Source: Pseudoxanthomonas sp. Root630 (GTDB lineage: Bacteria > Pseudomonadota > Gammaproteobacteria > Xanthomonadales > Xanthomonadaceae). From it: 64,000 nucleotides of DNA. Position numbers and translations under genes: made by a program. The notes beneath the pieces were generated by a model. It had not been told where the DNA came from. It ran no database searches and saw only the letters and a list, made by a program, of their open reading frames with translations. The DNA is taken from positions 211,850 through 275,849 of the forward strand of contig NZ_LMGY01000015.1 of the NCBI RefSeq assembly GCF_001427585.1. The letters run 5' to 3'. Below are positions 49,452 to 58,763 of this stretch, piece after piece; the stretch's first letter is position 1, and each line of letters starts with the position of its first letter.

Positions 49452-51200
49452 TCACTCGGTGTGGAAGTTCTGCACCTTCGCACTGCCCACGCCATGCCGG
49501 TGGCCTTCGCTCACGGCGGTCACCGTGCCATCCGGGTTGAACACCAACGCGTTGGCGGCCCCGATTTCCTCGGGGACTGCTGACCAGCCTTGCCCGCGCT
49601 GCACGAGTGCCTTCGCCTCGGCACTGTCTGCATAACCCGGCTCGATGTCCGTCGTCCGGCCGTTGCGCTGCGACAGCCGCGGCGCGTCGATCGCCTGGTC
49701 CATCCGCATGCCGAGGTCGATGTAATTGACGATCGTCTGCAGCACCGTGGTAATGATGGTGGAGCCGCCGGGACTGCCGACCGAGAACGCAGGCTTGCCG
49801 TCTTTCAGCGCGATCGTCGGCGTCATGCTGCTGCGCGGACGCTTGCCGCCTTCGGGTATGTTCGGATGCGGGCCGGCGAAATCGAAATCGGTCAGTTCGT
49901 TGTTGAGCAGGAATCCGTACCCCGGCACGACGATGCCGCTGCCGCCCCAGTCCTCGATGGTGAAGGTGTAGGCGACCACGTTCCCGTCCTTGTCGGCCAC
50001 GGTCAGGTGGGTGGTGTGCATGCTTTCCGTTCGCAGCGCGCGGGGCGCGGGGCGCAGTGGATGACTGGGGTCGTTCTGGAAGAAGAACGGGTCGCCGGCG
50101 GTGACGGCACCCTCGGCCGCGCGTTCCGGATCGATCAACGTTCGACGCTGCGTCGCATACGCCTTGCTCAGCAGGCCGGCGACCGGCGCCTCCACGAACT
50201 CGGGGTCGGCCAGGTACGCATCGCGGTCGGCGAACGCGAGGCGGCTCGCTTCCAGATAGAGATGCTCGACCTGCGTGCGCGGCAGCGATTTCAGGTCGTA
50301 GCCTTCGAGAATGTTCAACGCTTCGAACACGGTCACGCCGCCGCTGCTCGGCAACGGCATGCCGTACAGGTCGTAGCCGCGGTAGGTCGAACGCACGGGC
50401 GCACGCAGGCGCGCCTCGTAATCGGCCAGGTCCGCCAGCGACAGCCGGCCGCCGCGCACCGATACGCCCGCGGCGGTCGGGGGGCGATTGACTGCATCGA
50501 CGATCGCGCGAGCCAGCGGTCCTTCGTAGAACGCCTCCACGCCGTCGCGCGCCAGCAGGCGATAGCTCCGCGCGAGATCGGGGTTGCGCATCGTTGTCCC
50601 GGCTGGCATCGCCTTGCCGTTCCGCAGGTACAGCGCGGCGGTCGCAGGGAAGCGATTGAACTTGCCTTCGTTCCGCGCGATCAGGCCGGAGAAATTCGCA
50701 TCGACGGTGAAGCCCTGTTCCGCGACGGCGATCGCGGGCGCCAGCACCTGCTCGAATGACATCGTGCCGTAGCGCTGCAGGGCTTCGTGCCAGCCGCGCA
50801 CCGTGCCGGGCACGCCGACGGACAGTCCGCTGGCGATCGCGGTGTCGAAATCCATCTCGCGACCGTTTTCGATGAAGAGGGCAGGCGTCACCGCAGCGGG
50901 CGCGGTCTCGCGATGGTCGAGGGCGACCACGCGCTTCTCCTTGGCCAGGTAGACCAGCATGAAGCCGCCGCCGCCGATGCCGCAGCTGAAGGGGTCCGTC
51001 ACCCCGAGCGTCGCGGCGGCGGCGACCGCGGCATCGATCGCATTGCCGCCCCGATCGAGGATCGCCATCGCGGACTGCGTGGCGGGGTCGCTGATCGTGG
51101 CCGCTGCGCCTCCGGTGCCGGTGGCGACCGGCACCTTGGCGTGAGCAGCCGTGGTGGCCAACAGGGCGAGGAGGAAGACGTTGCGCAGGCGTCGGTTCAT
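49452..51200 (-). CDS. ggt: Gamma-glutamyltransferase
   Basis: Periplasmic Ntn-hydrolase of 582 residues that cleaves gamma-glutamyl bonds such as in glutathione. A Sec signal peptide ends near AHA|KVP. The autoprocessing nucleophile is Thr396, the first Thr of HTTHLTVADKDGN; the oxyanion and substrate motifs KRPRSSMTPTI and GSPGGSTIITTVLQ follow. GIGGGGFMLVYL is the family N-terminal signature. The product should self-cleave into large and small subunits. The gene is divergent from the DUF4349 lipoprotein gene with 174 bp between. Confidence 0.94.
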   Translation of the reverse strand: MNRRLRNVFLLALLATTAAHAKVPVATGTGGAAATISDPATQSAMAILDRGGNAIDAAVAAAATLGVTDPFSCGIGGGGFMLVYLAKEKRVVALDHRETAPAAVTPALFIENGREMDFDTAIASGLSVGVPGTVRGWHEALQRYGTMSFEQVLAPAIAVAEQGFTVDANFSGLIARNEGKFNRFPATAALYLRNGKAMPAGTTMRNPDLARSYRLLARDGVEAFYEGPLARAIVDAVNRPPTAAGVSVRGGRLSLADLADYEARLRAPVRSTYRGYDLYGMPLPSSGGVTVFEALNILEGYDLKSLPRTQVEHLYLEASRLAFADRDAYLADPEFVEAPVAGLLSKAYATQRRTLIDPERAAEGAVTAGDPFFFQNDPSHPLRPAPRALRTESMHTTHLTVADKDGNVVAYTFTIEDWGGSGIVVPGYGFLLNNELTDFDFAGPHPNIPEGGKRPRSSMTPTIALKDGKPAFSVGSPGGSTIITTVLQTIVNYIDLGMRMDQAIDAPRLSQRNGRTTDIEPGYADSAEAKALVQRGQGWSAVPEEIGAANALVFNPDGTVTAVSEGHRHGVGSAKVQNFHTE

Positions 51201-51374
51201 CGCGGATCACCGAAGGGCAGTCGACCGGATTGTCACAGGGACCCGTGCGCGACGCCACGTCCGCCACGGTGCATCCGGACATGGAATGATGTCGTCCAAC
51301 CCCGGTGGGCCGTGCCAGGCGTTGGTAATCGGGCCGGCACCGCCGGCCACTGCCATGCTGCCTCCGGAGTTTCC

Positions 51375-52373
51375 ATGCGCCTGCACAGGATGTACCGCGT
51401 TGTTCCGCTGTTGGCTTTCTCGATCCTCGTCGTTTCATGCAGCAGGCACGAAGCAGCCGAAGCCGATGCCGTGGCTGCCGCCGCGCCGGCGATGTCGGAA
51501 GCGGCTTCCGACGATTTCGCGGCGGCTGCGGCACCGCAAAAGAGCGCGCCATCGCCGGTGATGCAGGGGCCAGGAGTCGATCCCTCGCAGATGGCCTCGG
51601 ACGCGGCGACCCAGGTCGATCCGCAGCGTCGCTTCATCCGTACGGCGCAGGCGCAGTTCCAGGTGAAGGACGTGTACCGCACCGCGCTGGCGATCGAGGA
51701 CGAGGTCGCCGCGCAGGGTGGCTTCGTGGTCGACAACGACATCACCTCGCAGGTGCAGCGCGTGCTGAGCCGCCCGCTGGGCGAAGGCAAGCGCCTGGAG
51801 TTGACCGAATACAGCCTGCAGGGCGAGCTGACCGTGCGCGTGCCGAGCGAGCGCACGCAGGCCTTCCTGCGGGCCGTGGCGGCGCAGATGGAGTTCCTGG
51901 ACCAGCGAACGTTCAACGCGCGTGACGCGCAATTCGACCTGTTGCGCCAGCAACTGGCCAGCCAGCGCGCGCAGGACGAGCAGCGCGAACTCGGCGACGC
52001 CGTGCAGGCGGGCGGCAAGCTCGGGGACAAGACCGATGCGATCCAGTCGCGCGGTGCAGCGCGCGCCACTCGCGATGAAGCCCTGATCGCGCAGAAGGAA
52101 TTCGAGGACCGCGTGGCCTTCAGCACCATCACCCTGTCGTTGCGCCAGGACGCGCAGGTGCGCCGTGCCGAACGGGTGGACGTGGATGCGGTGTTCCGCG
52201 ACAACGGGCCAAGTTTCTTCTCCCGCCTCGGCGAATCCTTGGCGGTCGGCTGGCGTGCCGCGCTGGACATCGTCATCGCGCTGGCCGCGATGTGGCCCTT
52301 GTGGCTGGTGTTGGTGGCGGCCGTGCTGGGATGGCGTCGCTGGCGCGCGAAGCACCCGCGTCCTGCCGCATGA
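51375..52373 (+). CDS. DUF4349 domain lipoprotein
   Basis: Protein of 332 residues with a lipoprotein signal (lipobox VVSC, Cys about 19), an Ala/Pro-rich linker and a DUF4349 domain (RFIRTAQAQFQVKDVYRTALAIEDEVAAQGGFVV; LTVRVPSERTQAFLRAV). A charged coiled-coil hairpin of about 60 residues (DAQFDLLRQQLASQRAQDEQRELG) is followed by a single C-terminal transmembrane helix (ALDIVIALAAMWPLWLVLVAAVLGW) and a basic tail. It may span the periplasm from a lipid anchor to the inner membrane. Function unknown. The ATG at 51375 opens the signal. Confidence 0.82.
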   Translation: MRLHRMYRVVPLLAFSILVVSCSRHEAAEADAVAAAAPAMSEAASDDFAAAAAPQKSAPSPVMQGPGVDPSQMASDAATQVDPQRRFIRTAQAQFQVKDVYRTALAIEDEVAAQGGFVVDNDITSQVQRVLSRPLGEGKRLELTEYSLQGELTVRVPSERTQAFLRAVAAQMEFLDQRTFNARDAQFDLLRQQLASQRAQDEQRELGDAVQAGGKLGDKTDAIQSRGAARATRDEALIAQKEFEDRVAFSTITLSLRQDAQVRRAERVDVDAVFRDNGPSFFSRLGESLAVGWRAALDIVIALAAMWPLWLVLVAAVLGWRRWRAKHPRPAA

Positions 52374-52382
52374 AACCGCGCG

Positions 52383-53642
52383 TCAGTCGCGCAGGCGCGG
52401 TAGCCCGTGCGCGTCGCGCTCTTCGACGACGGCTTCGTCGTGGATCGTCTGCCTGAGGTCGCGCCCGGGCAACACGACGGGCGCCTCCGCGCGCGTGGCT
52501 TTCAACGCGTTGGCGTAGCACTGCTGCGCCTGCGCGGCGTCGCCCGCGGCGCTGAAGCCGTGGCCGAGTTCTTCCCAGGCCTCGGCGCCGGCACCCTGCG
52601 CGATCGCGCGATGCAGGAAGTCCTGCGCCTGCGCCCACTGGCCCTGCAAGCGGGTCAGCCGGCCCAGCGTGAGCAGCAGCGCTGGGCTCGCCGGGTGCGC
52701 CTGCAGCCAGTGCTGTGCGCTGGCGCGGCGTGAATCGAGCTTGCCGATGGGCAGGCGCCCGTAGAGCGCGGCCAGGCCGTCGTCCCAGCGCGCGTCGAGG
52801 GCCTGTTCGATGCTGCGCGTGGCGGCATCTTCCCAGCGCAGCGCGGCGGCGCGTTCGGCATACGCGGCGACCACGGCCGGCTGCAGGCGCAGCGCCTTGG
52901 TGAGCGTCTCCCAACGTTCGGCCAGCGCATTGGCATCCGCGGCCTCGTGCAGCGACTGCGCGGCGAGCCGCTGCTCCAGCGCGTCGAAGGCGACCGGGGC
53001 CAGCGCCTGCTGCTGCTTCAGCGCACCGAGCAGGCCATAGGCTTCGTTGGCGCGCGCGCTGTCCGCGAGCGCCTGCGCCCGCATCGCCAGACCACGCGGC
53101 GGCAGCGGCTGCACGGCCGGGGCATCCAGCAACTCGAGCGCATCCCTGGGTCGGCCGGCCGTGATGGCGAGCTGTGCGGCGGCCAGCGCATGCGTCACGG
53201 CCGAGCGTTCGCGCAAGGCGACGAGGTGGCGTTGCACGGTGGCGTCATCGCCTTGCGCGGCCGCAGCCTGCACGGCGCCGGTGCGCGCGACGGTGCCGAC
53301 TTCATCGTCTTCGGCGGCACGTTCCAGCAGCTTGCCCGACTTCGACCACTGCCCTGCGTGCAAGGCCTCGAGGCCTTCGATCAGGCGCGCGCGCGCCTGT
53401 TTGCGGCGATGGCGCCCCCACGCGCGGAAGGGCAGCGACAGCAGGTGCCACGCCAGCCATGCGAGCGCCGCAGCCAGCAGCAGCGTCAGCGCCGCGCGCG
53501 GCACGTTGGTGTGCAGGTCATAGCCGGCGAAGCGGATGAATACTTCGCCCAGGTCGCGGTCGGTGCCGGCCATCCATTGCGCAGCGAGTGCGCCCAGCAG
53601 CACGAGCGCCAGCAGCAGGATCACGGTGCGGAACGATTTCAT
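52383..53642 (-). CDS. hemY: HemY, TPR-containing haem-pathway membrane protein
   Basis: Inner-membrane protein of 419 residues. Two N-terminal transmembrane helices (VILLLALVLLGALAAQWM and LTLLLAAALAWLAWHLL) precede a cytoplasmic tetratricopeptide domain (ARARLIEGLEALHAGQWSKSGKLLERAA; ASPALLLTLGRLTRLQGQW). This HemY (proteobacterial type) is not the coproporphyrinogen oxidase of Gram-positives; it is linked genetically to protohaem synthesis and shares an operon with hemD and hemX. The start overlaps the hemX stop by 4 bp. The C-terminal 50 residues are polar and look unstructured. Confidence 0.9.
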   Translation of the reverse strand: MKSFRTVILLLALVLLGALAAQWMAGTDRDLGEVFIRFAGYDLHTNVPRAALTLLLAAALAWLAWHLLSLPFRAWGRHRRKQARARLIEGLEALHAGQWSKSGKLLERAAEDDEVGTVARTGAVQAAAAQGDDATVQRHLVALRERSAVTHALAAAQLAITAGRPRDALELLDAPAVQPLPPRGLAMRAQALADSARANEAYGLLGALKQQQALAPVAFDALEQRLAAQSLHEAADANALAERWETLTKALRLQPAVVAAYAERAAALRWEDAATRSIEQALDARWDDGLAALYGRLPIGKLDSRRASAQHWLQAHPASPALLLTLGRLTRLQGQWAQAQDFLHRAIAQGAGAEAWEELGHGFSAAGDAAQAQQCYANALKATRAEAPVVLPGRDLRQTIHDEAVVEERDAHGLPRLRD

Positions 53643-54676
53643 GGGGTCACCTCCGGAACATCCCGGGTCGCCTCGGGCGTGGGCGGCAGGCGCAGGCGTA
53701 CGCCGGCGTTGCGCAGCGCGCGCAGCTGCTGCAGCGTCGTGCCCAGCACGGCGGGTTGCGTGGGCGCGGGCGCCTGCCGCAGCGCATGCAGCTGGCCGCG
53801 CACCTGCCGGAGTGCCGACGAATCCGGCCACAGCCGGGGCAGCCAGGTACCGACGCGATCCAGCGCCGCGCGATAAGCCGCGTCGTCTTCGCGTTCCAGG
53901 GCTGCGCGGGCCAGGCTGATCTCGATCTGCAGCGCGGCATCCGCGGCCGTGCGTTCCGCAGGCGCGATCAGCGTGCTGTCGCGTGTCGGGCGCACATCGA
54001 CCAGCGGCGCCAGGACGCGTTGCCAGGCCGGACGGGCAACGCCGTCGTCCGCAGCGTGGGCGTCGTCAGGCAGGGTCGCCAGCGACTTCACGAAGGCGTC
54101 CAGCCGCGCGCTGCCTTCGGCCTGCGTGCCGGCGCCCAGGGCATCCAGTGCGATGCGCTCCTGCGCCAGTGCCTGCTTGAGGTTCAGCAGCCGGTGATCG
54201 TCGATGCCATCCAGCGCGCCGGCGGCCAGCGCATACGCGCGCTTCGCGCCTTCCAGGTCGCGGGCGATGTCCAGGCGCTGGGCACCCTGCGACAACAGCA
54301 GTTCGACCTCGTCCAGCCGCAGCGCCTGCGCGCCATGGCGGTTGGGGTCGGAGAGTTTGGCGACGCTTTCTTCCAGCAATGCGCCGCGCTGGCCCAGGCC
54401 GAGCACTTCATCGCGCAGCACGCGGTTGGTGGCCGCAGCGTCCAGCAGGCGTTGCGCCTGTGCGCGCTGGTCGCGGCGCAATGCTTCTGCGCGCGCTTCC
54501 AGCGCATCGAGTCGCAGCGACGCTTCCGAGGCCGCCGTGCGTTCCTGTGCCGAACGCGCCTGCCACCAGGCCCAGCCACGCCACGCGCCAAGGCCGGCCA
54601 CGATCAGCACGAGCAGCGCGACGATGACGCGACGCGAGGCGACAGTGCGGGGCGGAGTGGGTGACGCGTCGTTCAC
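53639..54676 (-). CDS. hemX: HemX, uroporphyrinogen-III C-methyltransferase-like membrane protein
   Basis: Protein of 345 residues with one N-terminal transmembrane helix (VIVALLVLIVAGLGAWRGWAWW) and a long coiled-coil/helical periplasmic domain. It carries the HemX signatures LRLDEVELLLSQGAQRLDIARDLEGAKRAY. The family is often labelled a C-methyltransferase, but no SAM-binding methylase domain is visible, so the label is by name only. It likely organises the HemD/HemY complex at the membrane. It overlaps hemY by 4 bp and follows hemD after 47 bp on the minus strand. Confidence 0.88.
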   Translation of the reverse strand: MNDASPTPPRTVASRRVIVALLVLIVAGLGAWRGWAWWQARSAQERTAASEASLRLDALEARAEALRRDQRAQAQRLLDAAATNRVLRDEVLGLGQRGALLEESVAKLSDPNRHGAQALRLDEVELLLSQGAQRLDIARDLEGAKRAYALAAGALDGIDDHRLLNLKQALAQERIALDALGAGTQAEGSARLDAFVKSLATLPDDAHAADDGVARPAWQRVLAPLVDVRPTRDSTLIAPAERTAADAALQIEISLARAALEREDDAAYRAALDRVGTWLPRLWPDSSALRQVRGQLHALRQAPAPTQPAVLGTTLQQLRALRNAGVRLRLPPTPEATRDVPEVTP

Positions 54677-54723
54677 GAAAGCATCCTTGAAGACAGGCAG
54701 AACCGTGATGGCTGCCGCAGATG

Positions 54724-55491
54724 CTAACGGATGCGGGGGGCCATGACGGTCGACGCGGTCTTCATGAGCTGCGCCGGACGTGGGCCATCGGCCTGTGCCA
54801 CGTCGCGGAATCCCGCGGCGCGGGCGGCCTCGGCCAGGCGCGCGCTGGCGGCCACGACGCTCGCGGCCAGGAAGCGTGCCGCCGCCGCAGGCGGCAGTTG
54901 CGGCAACGCCTGTTCCAGTGCGCCGGCACTGCTCAACAGCAGGCAGGCCGGCCGGTCGAGCGCGGCGAGCGCGGTCAGTGCGCGCGGCGGCAGCGCCAGC
55001 GGCTCGCGCCGGTAGACCTCCGCGCGATGCACGTGCGCTCCACGCGCCTGCAGGGTCGGCATCAGCAGGTTGCGTCCGTCGGGGGCGGTGACGAAGCCGA
55101 GGTCGATGCCCTGGACGTCCTGCAACGGCGCCATCGCCAGCAGGCCCTCGCTATCCATGCGGTGGGGGGACGATGCGGGGATGCCGGCACGCCGCAGCGC
55201 GGCGGCAGTACCGGCGCCGACCGCGAGCCAGCGTTGTGCAGGTTGCGCCTGCAACGGCTGCAGGGCGTGCGCCGCCGCGACCGCCGCCGGACTGGTGAAC
55301 ACCACCCGCGGGCACGCGAGCGCTTTCTGCAACGCCTGGCGCGTGGCGGGATCGTCGCAGGGCTGGATGCGCCACGGCGACAGCGCCAGCAGGCCCGCGC
55401 CATGCCGGCGCGCGGCACGGCGAAGCGCGTCGTGGCCGCCCTGGGGCCGCAGCGAGATGACGTACCATGCCGGCGGCGTTGGATGTCCCAT
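54724..55491 (-). CDS. hemD: Uroporphyrinogen-III synthase
   Basis: Enzyme of 255 residues that closes hydroxymethylbilane to uroporphyrinogen III, the branch point to haem and sirohaem. Although HemD sequences vary, the order of motifs fits: VISLRPQGGHDALRRAARRHG at the start, VVFTSPAAVAAAHAL in domain 2, APDGRNLLMPTLQARGAHVHRAEVYRREP in the middle, and LLLSSAGALEQALPQL near the end. The operon context with hemX and hemY supports it. The ATG at 55491 is used; hemC is not in the window. It is divergent from the YiiD-type thioesterase by 16 bp. Confidence 0.9.
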   Translation of the reverse strand: MGHPTPPAWYVISLRPQGGHDALRRAARRHGAGLLALSPWRIQPCDDPATRQALQKALACPRVVFTSPAAVAAAHALQPLQAQPAQRWLAVGAGTAAALRRAGIPASSPHRMDSEGLLAMAPLQDVQGIDLGFVTAPDGRNLLMPTLQARGAHVHRAEVYRREPLALPPRALTALAALDRPACLLLSSAGALEQALPQLPPAAAARFLAASVVAASARLAEAARAAGFRDVAQADGPRPAQLMKTASTVMAPRIR

Positions 55492-55507
55492 GCGCGGATT
55501 ATGAGCG

Positions 55508-55966
55508 ATGAGTCTGGAAGAAGCCCTGCAGGAACTGCGTGAGTACTGCCAAGGCATGCCGCCCGTCGCGGCCATGCGGGTCGACGTGGAGGGCATGCGG
55601 GGCGATGCGCTGTGCCTGACCGCACCGCTGTCGGCCAACGTCAACGACAAGGGCAACGCCTTCGGCGGCAGCCTGACCTCGCTGATGACGGTCGCCGGCT
55701 GGGGCCTGGTCACGTTGAAGCTGCGGCTTGCCGGGCTGAAGGCCGAGGTCTACGTGGCCGACAGCCAGGTGCGTTACCTCGCTCCCCTTTATGGCGATCT
55801 GGTCGCCGAGGCGATGTCCGCCGAAGGGCAGTCCTGGGACACGTTCATCGACACCCTCGTGCAGCGGGGCCGCGCCCGCATCCAGGTGGAAGCGAAGGTG
55901 CTGCTGCCTGAAGGCGGACTTGCCACCACGCTGAGCGGGCGGTTCGTCGCCATCGCGAAGCGGTAG
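55508..55966 (+). CDS. YiiD C-terminal-type hotdog thioesterase
   Basis: Protein of 152 residues of the putative thioesterase family named after the C-terminal domain of YiiD. MRVDVEGMRGDALCLTAPLSANVNDKGNAFGGSLTSLMTVAGWGL contains the characteristic NDKGxAFGGS sequence where a hotdog fold would hold its catalytic loop; the second half has AEVYVADSQVRYLAPL. The substrate acyl-CoA or ACP is not known. The ATG at 55508 is 16 bp from the hemD start on the opposite strand. Confidence 0.85.
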   Translation: MSLEEALQELREYCQGMPPVAAMRVDVEGMRGDALCLTAPLSANVNDKGNAFGGSLTSLMTVAGWGLVTLKLRLAGLKAEVYVADSQVRYLAPLYGDLVAEAMSAEGQSWDTFIDTLVQRGRARIQVEAKVLLPEGGLATTLSGRFVAIAKR

Positions 55967-55994
55967 CATGCGGTCACGAACGGGAGGGGACGCC

Positions 55995-56417
55995 ATGCGG
56001 ACGATCGCGAAAATACTGTTGGTCCTGGGGCTGCTGGCCGTGTTCGCCCCGGCCGGTGCACAGAGCCGCATGCAGCGCGGCAAGCTGCAGGGCGTGCAGG
56101 ATGCCTATGCGGCGTCGATCCGCTGGGGCGACTTCGAAAACGCCTGGCAGGCGGTCGACCCCGCCTACCGCGACGCTCATCCGATGAGCGACCTGGAATT
56201 CGAGCGCTACCAGCAGGTCCAGATTTCCGGCTATCGCGACCTCTCGACCCGTGGCGGGCCCGATGGCACCGTCGAACGCGCGGTCGAGCTGCGGGTCATC
56301 AACAAGCACACCATGGCCGAACGGACCGAGCGCTACATCGAGCGCTGGCGCTGGGACCCCGAGGCCAAGCGGTGGTGGCTGGTGGTGGGGCTGCCGGATC
56401 TGTGGAAGGGCCAGTAG
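55995..56417 (+). CDS. Small secreted protein of unknown function
   Basis: Protein of 140 residues with a signal peptide ending near AGAQ|SRM. The mature part starts with a helix (LQGVQDAYAASIRWGDFENAWQAVDP) and continues with a mixed alpha/beta domain ending in RYIERWRWDPEAKRWWLVVGLPDLW. This resembles the NTF2-like layout of small secreted proteins, but no conserved pocket residue identifies a function. SD GGGAGGGGA lies just before the ATG at 55995. It follows the thioesterase by 28 bp and may share its transcript. Confidence 0.75.
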   Translation: MRTIAKILLVLGLLAVFAPAGAQSRMQRGKLQGVQDAYAASIRWGDFENAWQAVDPAYRDAHPMSDLEFERYQQVQISGYRDLSTRGGPDGTVERAVELRVINKHTMAERTERYIERWRWDPEAKRWWLVVGLPDLWKGQ

Positions 56418-56481
56418 CGGCCGGGCGCCCGCGCGGGCGTCCTGTGCGACAATCGCCGCCCGCTCCACGGTCGCCAACCCT

Positions 56482-56925
56482 GTGAATTTCGAAGAAATCC
56501 TGGCTTTCGCCACCCGTTCTCCCTTCAACCAGATCCTGTCGCTGTCGCTGGTCGCACTGACGGTCGCGATCGTCTACACGGAGATCTCGCGCCTGTTCCG
56601 CGGCTACAAGGCCCTGCGCCCGGCCGAGCTGACCCAGCTGGTCAACAGCGAGAACGCCCTGGTGGTGGACCTGTCGGCCAGCAACGACTTCGAGAAAGGC
56701 CACATCGCCGGCAGCCGCAACGTGCTGCCGAGCAGCTTCGACCCTGAAAACAAGCTGCTGGCCGGGGCCAAGTCCCAGCCGGTGGTGCTGGTCTGCCGCA
56801 ACGGGCAGGCGTCCGCCGCGGCCGCCAAGCGCCTGAAGAAGGCCGGCTTCGAGAAGGTCTACTGGCTCGATGGCGGCGTCGCCGCCTGGCAGCAGGCCGA
56901 CCTGCCGCTCATCAAGGGCCGCTGA
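56482..56925 (+). CDS. Membrane-anchored rhodanese (YibN-like)
   Basis: Protein of 147 residues starting at a GTG (56482). One N-terminal transmembrane helix (ILSLSLVALTVAIVYTEI) is followed by a rhodanese domain with the catalytic Cys in VLVCRNGQ (Cys105), ENALVVDLSASNDFEKGHIAGSRN at the start and YWLDGGVAAWQQADLP at the end. It would carry persulfide sulfur at the inner face of the membrane. Position before secB and gpsA matches yibN in the E. coli order yibN-grxC-secB-gpsA, except that grxC is missing here. Confidence 0.88.
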   Translation: MNFEEILAFATRSPFNQILSLSLVALTVAIVYTEISRLFRGYKALRPAELTQLVNSENALVVDLSASNDFEKGHIAGSRNVLPSSFDPENKLLAGAKSQPVVLVCRNGQASAAAAKRLKKAGFEKVYWLDGGVAAWQQADLPLIKGR

Positions 56926-57023
56926 GCCCGTCTGGCCGGAACGGCCCCTTGAACCGGGCCGCCTCCGACGCCATGCCATAATCTCCCATTCACCGCATCA
57001 ATCCCGAAATTCCGGAGTTCGAA

Positions 57024-57539
57024 ATGTCCGACGAGACCACCAACGGCGCGATCGCGTCCGCCGAAGCCGCTGGCCCTGCCTTCACTGTCGAGAAGATCTA
57101 CGTCAAGGACGTTTCCTTCGAAGTGCCCAGCGCGCCGGCGATCTACACCGAGAACGCGCAGCCCGAGCTGCAGCTCAACCTCAACCAGCGCGTGCAGCGC
57201 CTGGGCGAGAACGCTTTCGAAGTCGTCCTGGGCGTGACCCTGACCTGCAAGGCCGGCGACAAGACCGCCTACGTGGCGGAAGTGCAGCAGGCCGGCATCT
57301 TCGGCCTGATGGGCCTGGACCCGCAGGCCGTGGACGTGCTGCTCGGCACGCAGTGCCCGAACATCCTGTTCCCGTACGTGCGCCAGATCGTCAGCGACCT
57401 GGTCCAGGCGGGCGGCTTCCCGCCGTTCTTCCTGCAGCCGATCAACTTCGAGGCCCTGTACGCCGAATCGCTGCGCCAACGCGCTGCGCAGGGCGGCGAC
57501 GCCGGCCTGGCCAGCTCGGAACCCGCCGGCAACGCCTGA
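57024..57539 (+). CDS. secB: Protein-export chaperone SecB
   Basis: Cytoplasmic tetrameric chaperone of 171 residues that keeps preproteins unfolded and delivers them to SecA. Typical segments are [26 protein letters not shown], the hydrophobic GIFGLMGLD, and [32 protein letters not shown] short Ala/Thr-rich N-terminal extension and a Gln/Gly/Ala-rich tail flank the core. It is followed by gpsA after 52 bp, a widely conserved pair. Confidence 0.96.
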   Translation: MSDETTNGAIASAEAAGPAFTVEKIYVKDVSFEVPSAPAIYTENAQPELQLNLNQRVQRLGENAFEVVLGVTLTCKAGDKTAYVAEVQQAGIFGLMGLDPQAVDVLLGTQCPNILFPYVRQIVSDLVQAGGFPPFFLQPINFEALYAESLRQRAAQGGDAGLASSEPAGNA

Positions 57540-57591
57540 TCCGTGATGCACAATCCCGTCAGGGCGGCGACGCTTCGCACAGGGGTGGCGG

Positions 57592-58629
57592 ATGACTGAT
57601 CTGCAACCAGACGCACCGCTGAAGATCGCGGTGCTCGGGGCCGGTTCCTGGGGTACGGCGCTCGCCGCGCTGATGGCGCGGCATGGCCACGCGGTCACCC
57701 TGTGGGGCCGCGATGCCGTGGTCGCCGACGCGATCAACGCGCAGCACGAGAACACCCGCTACCTGCCCGGCATCCCGCTGCCGCTCACGCTGCGGGCGAC
57801 GACCGACCTGGCGACTTCGCTCGAAGGGGCGGACCAGGTGCTGGTCGTGGTGCCGTCGCACGCCTTCACCGAGACGCTGCACAAGCTGGCGCCGCTGCGC
57901 CCGGCCGGCGTGGGCGTCGCTTGGGCGACGAAGGGCTTCGAGACCGGTTCCGGCCGTTTCCTGCACGAAGTCGCCGAAGACATCCTCGGCCCCGACGTCC
58001 CACTGGCCGTCGTCACCGGTCCCTCGTTCGCCAAGGAAGTCGCGCTGGGCCTGCCCACCGCGGTGACCGTGCATGGCGCCGACCTGGAGTTCGCGCAGGC
58101 GGTGGCCGACGTGATGCACGGCCCTGCCTTCCGCGCCTATACCGGCGACGACATGGTGGGCGCCGAACTCGGCGGCGCGATGAAGAACGTGCTGGCCGTG
58201 GCCACCGGCGTTTCCGATGGCATGCAACTGGGCCTCAACGCCCGTGCAGGCCTGATCACGCGCGGCCTCAACGAGATGCTGCGCCTGTCCGCCGCCATCG
58301 GCGCCAAGCCGGAGACGCTGATGGGTCTGGCCGGTCTCGGCGACCTGGTGCTGACGTGTACCGGCGATCTGTCGCGCAACCGTCGCCTGGGCCTGGCCCT
58401 CGGTCGCGGCCAGTCGCTGCAGGATGCCGTGCGCGAGATCGGCCAAGTGGTCGAATCCGTGCAGACAGCGGACGAAGTGATGCGACAGGCCGACCGCCAT
58501 GGCATCGACCTGCCCATCTCCAGTGCGGTGCGCGCCGTGTTGCATGGCGACCTGACCCCGCGCGATGGCTTGCAGCAGTTGTTGTCGCGCGAACAGAAGC
58601 CCGAGTATCCGGAAACGCTGTTCAAGTAA
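57592..58629 (+). CDS. gpsA: Glycerol-3-phosphate dehydrogenase [NAD(P)+]
   Basis: Enzyme of 345 residues that reduces dihydroxyacetone phosphate to sn-glycerol 3-phosphate for phospholipid synthesis. The Rossmann motif [13 protein letters not shown] begins at about residue 14; [13 protein letters not shown] and the catalytic-lysine region [15 protein letters not shown] follow, then the [25 protein letters not shown] signature. It ends 20 bp before an intrinsic terminator, consistent with the end of a secB-gpsA transcript. Confidence 0.96.
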   Translation: MTDLQPDAPLKIAVLGAGSWGTALAALMARHGHAVTLWGRDAVVADAINAQHENTRYLPGIPLPLTLRATTDLATSLEGADQVLVVVPSHAFTETLHKLAPLRPAGVGVAWATKGFETGSGRFLHEVAEDILGPDVPLAVVTGPSFAKEVALGLPTAVTVHGADLEFAQAVADVMHGPAFRAYTGDDMVGAELGGAMKNVLAVATGVSDGMQLGLNARAGLITRGLNEMLRLSAAIGAKPETLMGLAGLGDLVLTCTGDLSRNRRLGLALGRGQSLQDAVREIGQVVESVQTADEVMRQADRHGIDLPISSAVRAVLHGDLTPRDGLQQLLSREQKPEYPETLFK

Positions 58630-58648
58630 TTCCGATGCAGGGAACACA

Positions 58649-58678
58649 AGCCCGGCCTCACCGCCGGGCTTTTTCTTT
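58649..58678 (+). terminator. Intrinsic terminator of gpsA
   Basis: AGCCCGGC (58649-58656) pairs with GCCGGGCT (58663-58670) around a 6-nt loop and is followed at once by TTTTCTTT (58671-58678). It is 20 bp after the gpsA stop: a textbook rho-independent terminator. Confidence 0.9.
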
Positions 58679-58684
58679 GGCGCA

Positions 58685-58713
58685 CAAAAAAGCCCGGCCA
58701 CAAGGGCCGGGCT
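58685..58713 (-). terminator. Intrinsic terminator of the Ax21-like gene
   Basis: Read on the minus strand, AGCCCGGCC (58713-58705) pairs with GGCCGGGCT (58699-58691) around a 5-nt loop and is followed by a T-run (AAAAAA on the plus strand, 58686-58691). It lies 51 bp after the Ax21-like stop and faces the gpsA terminator, so the convergent operons are insulated from each other. Confidence 0.88.
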
Positions 58714-58763
58714 GGGTGCGACGCGGGGAGAGAGGGACGCGTCGCGGGGAGCGGTGCTGCGTA

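Noticed and set aside
53639-54676. HemX as a true SAM-dependent methyltransferase
   Set aside because: No SAM-binding fold is visible; the protein is one transmembrane helix plus a helical domain, so the common name is not taken as function.
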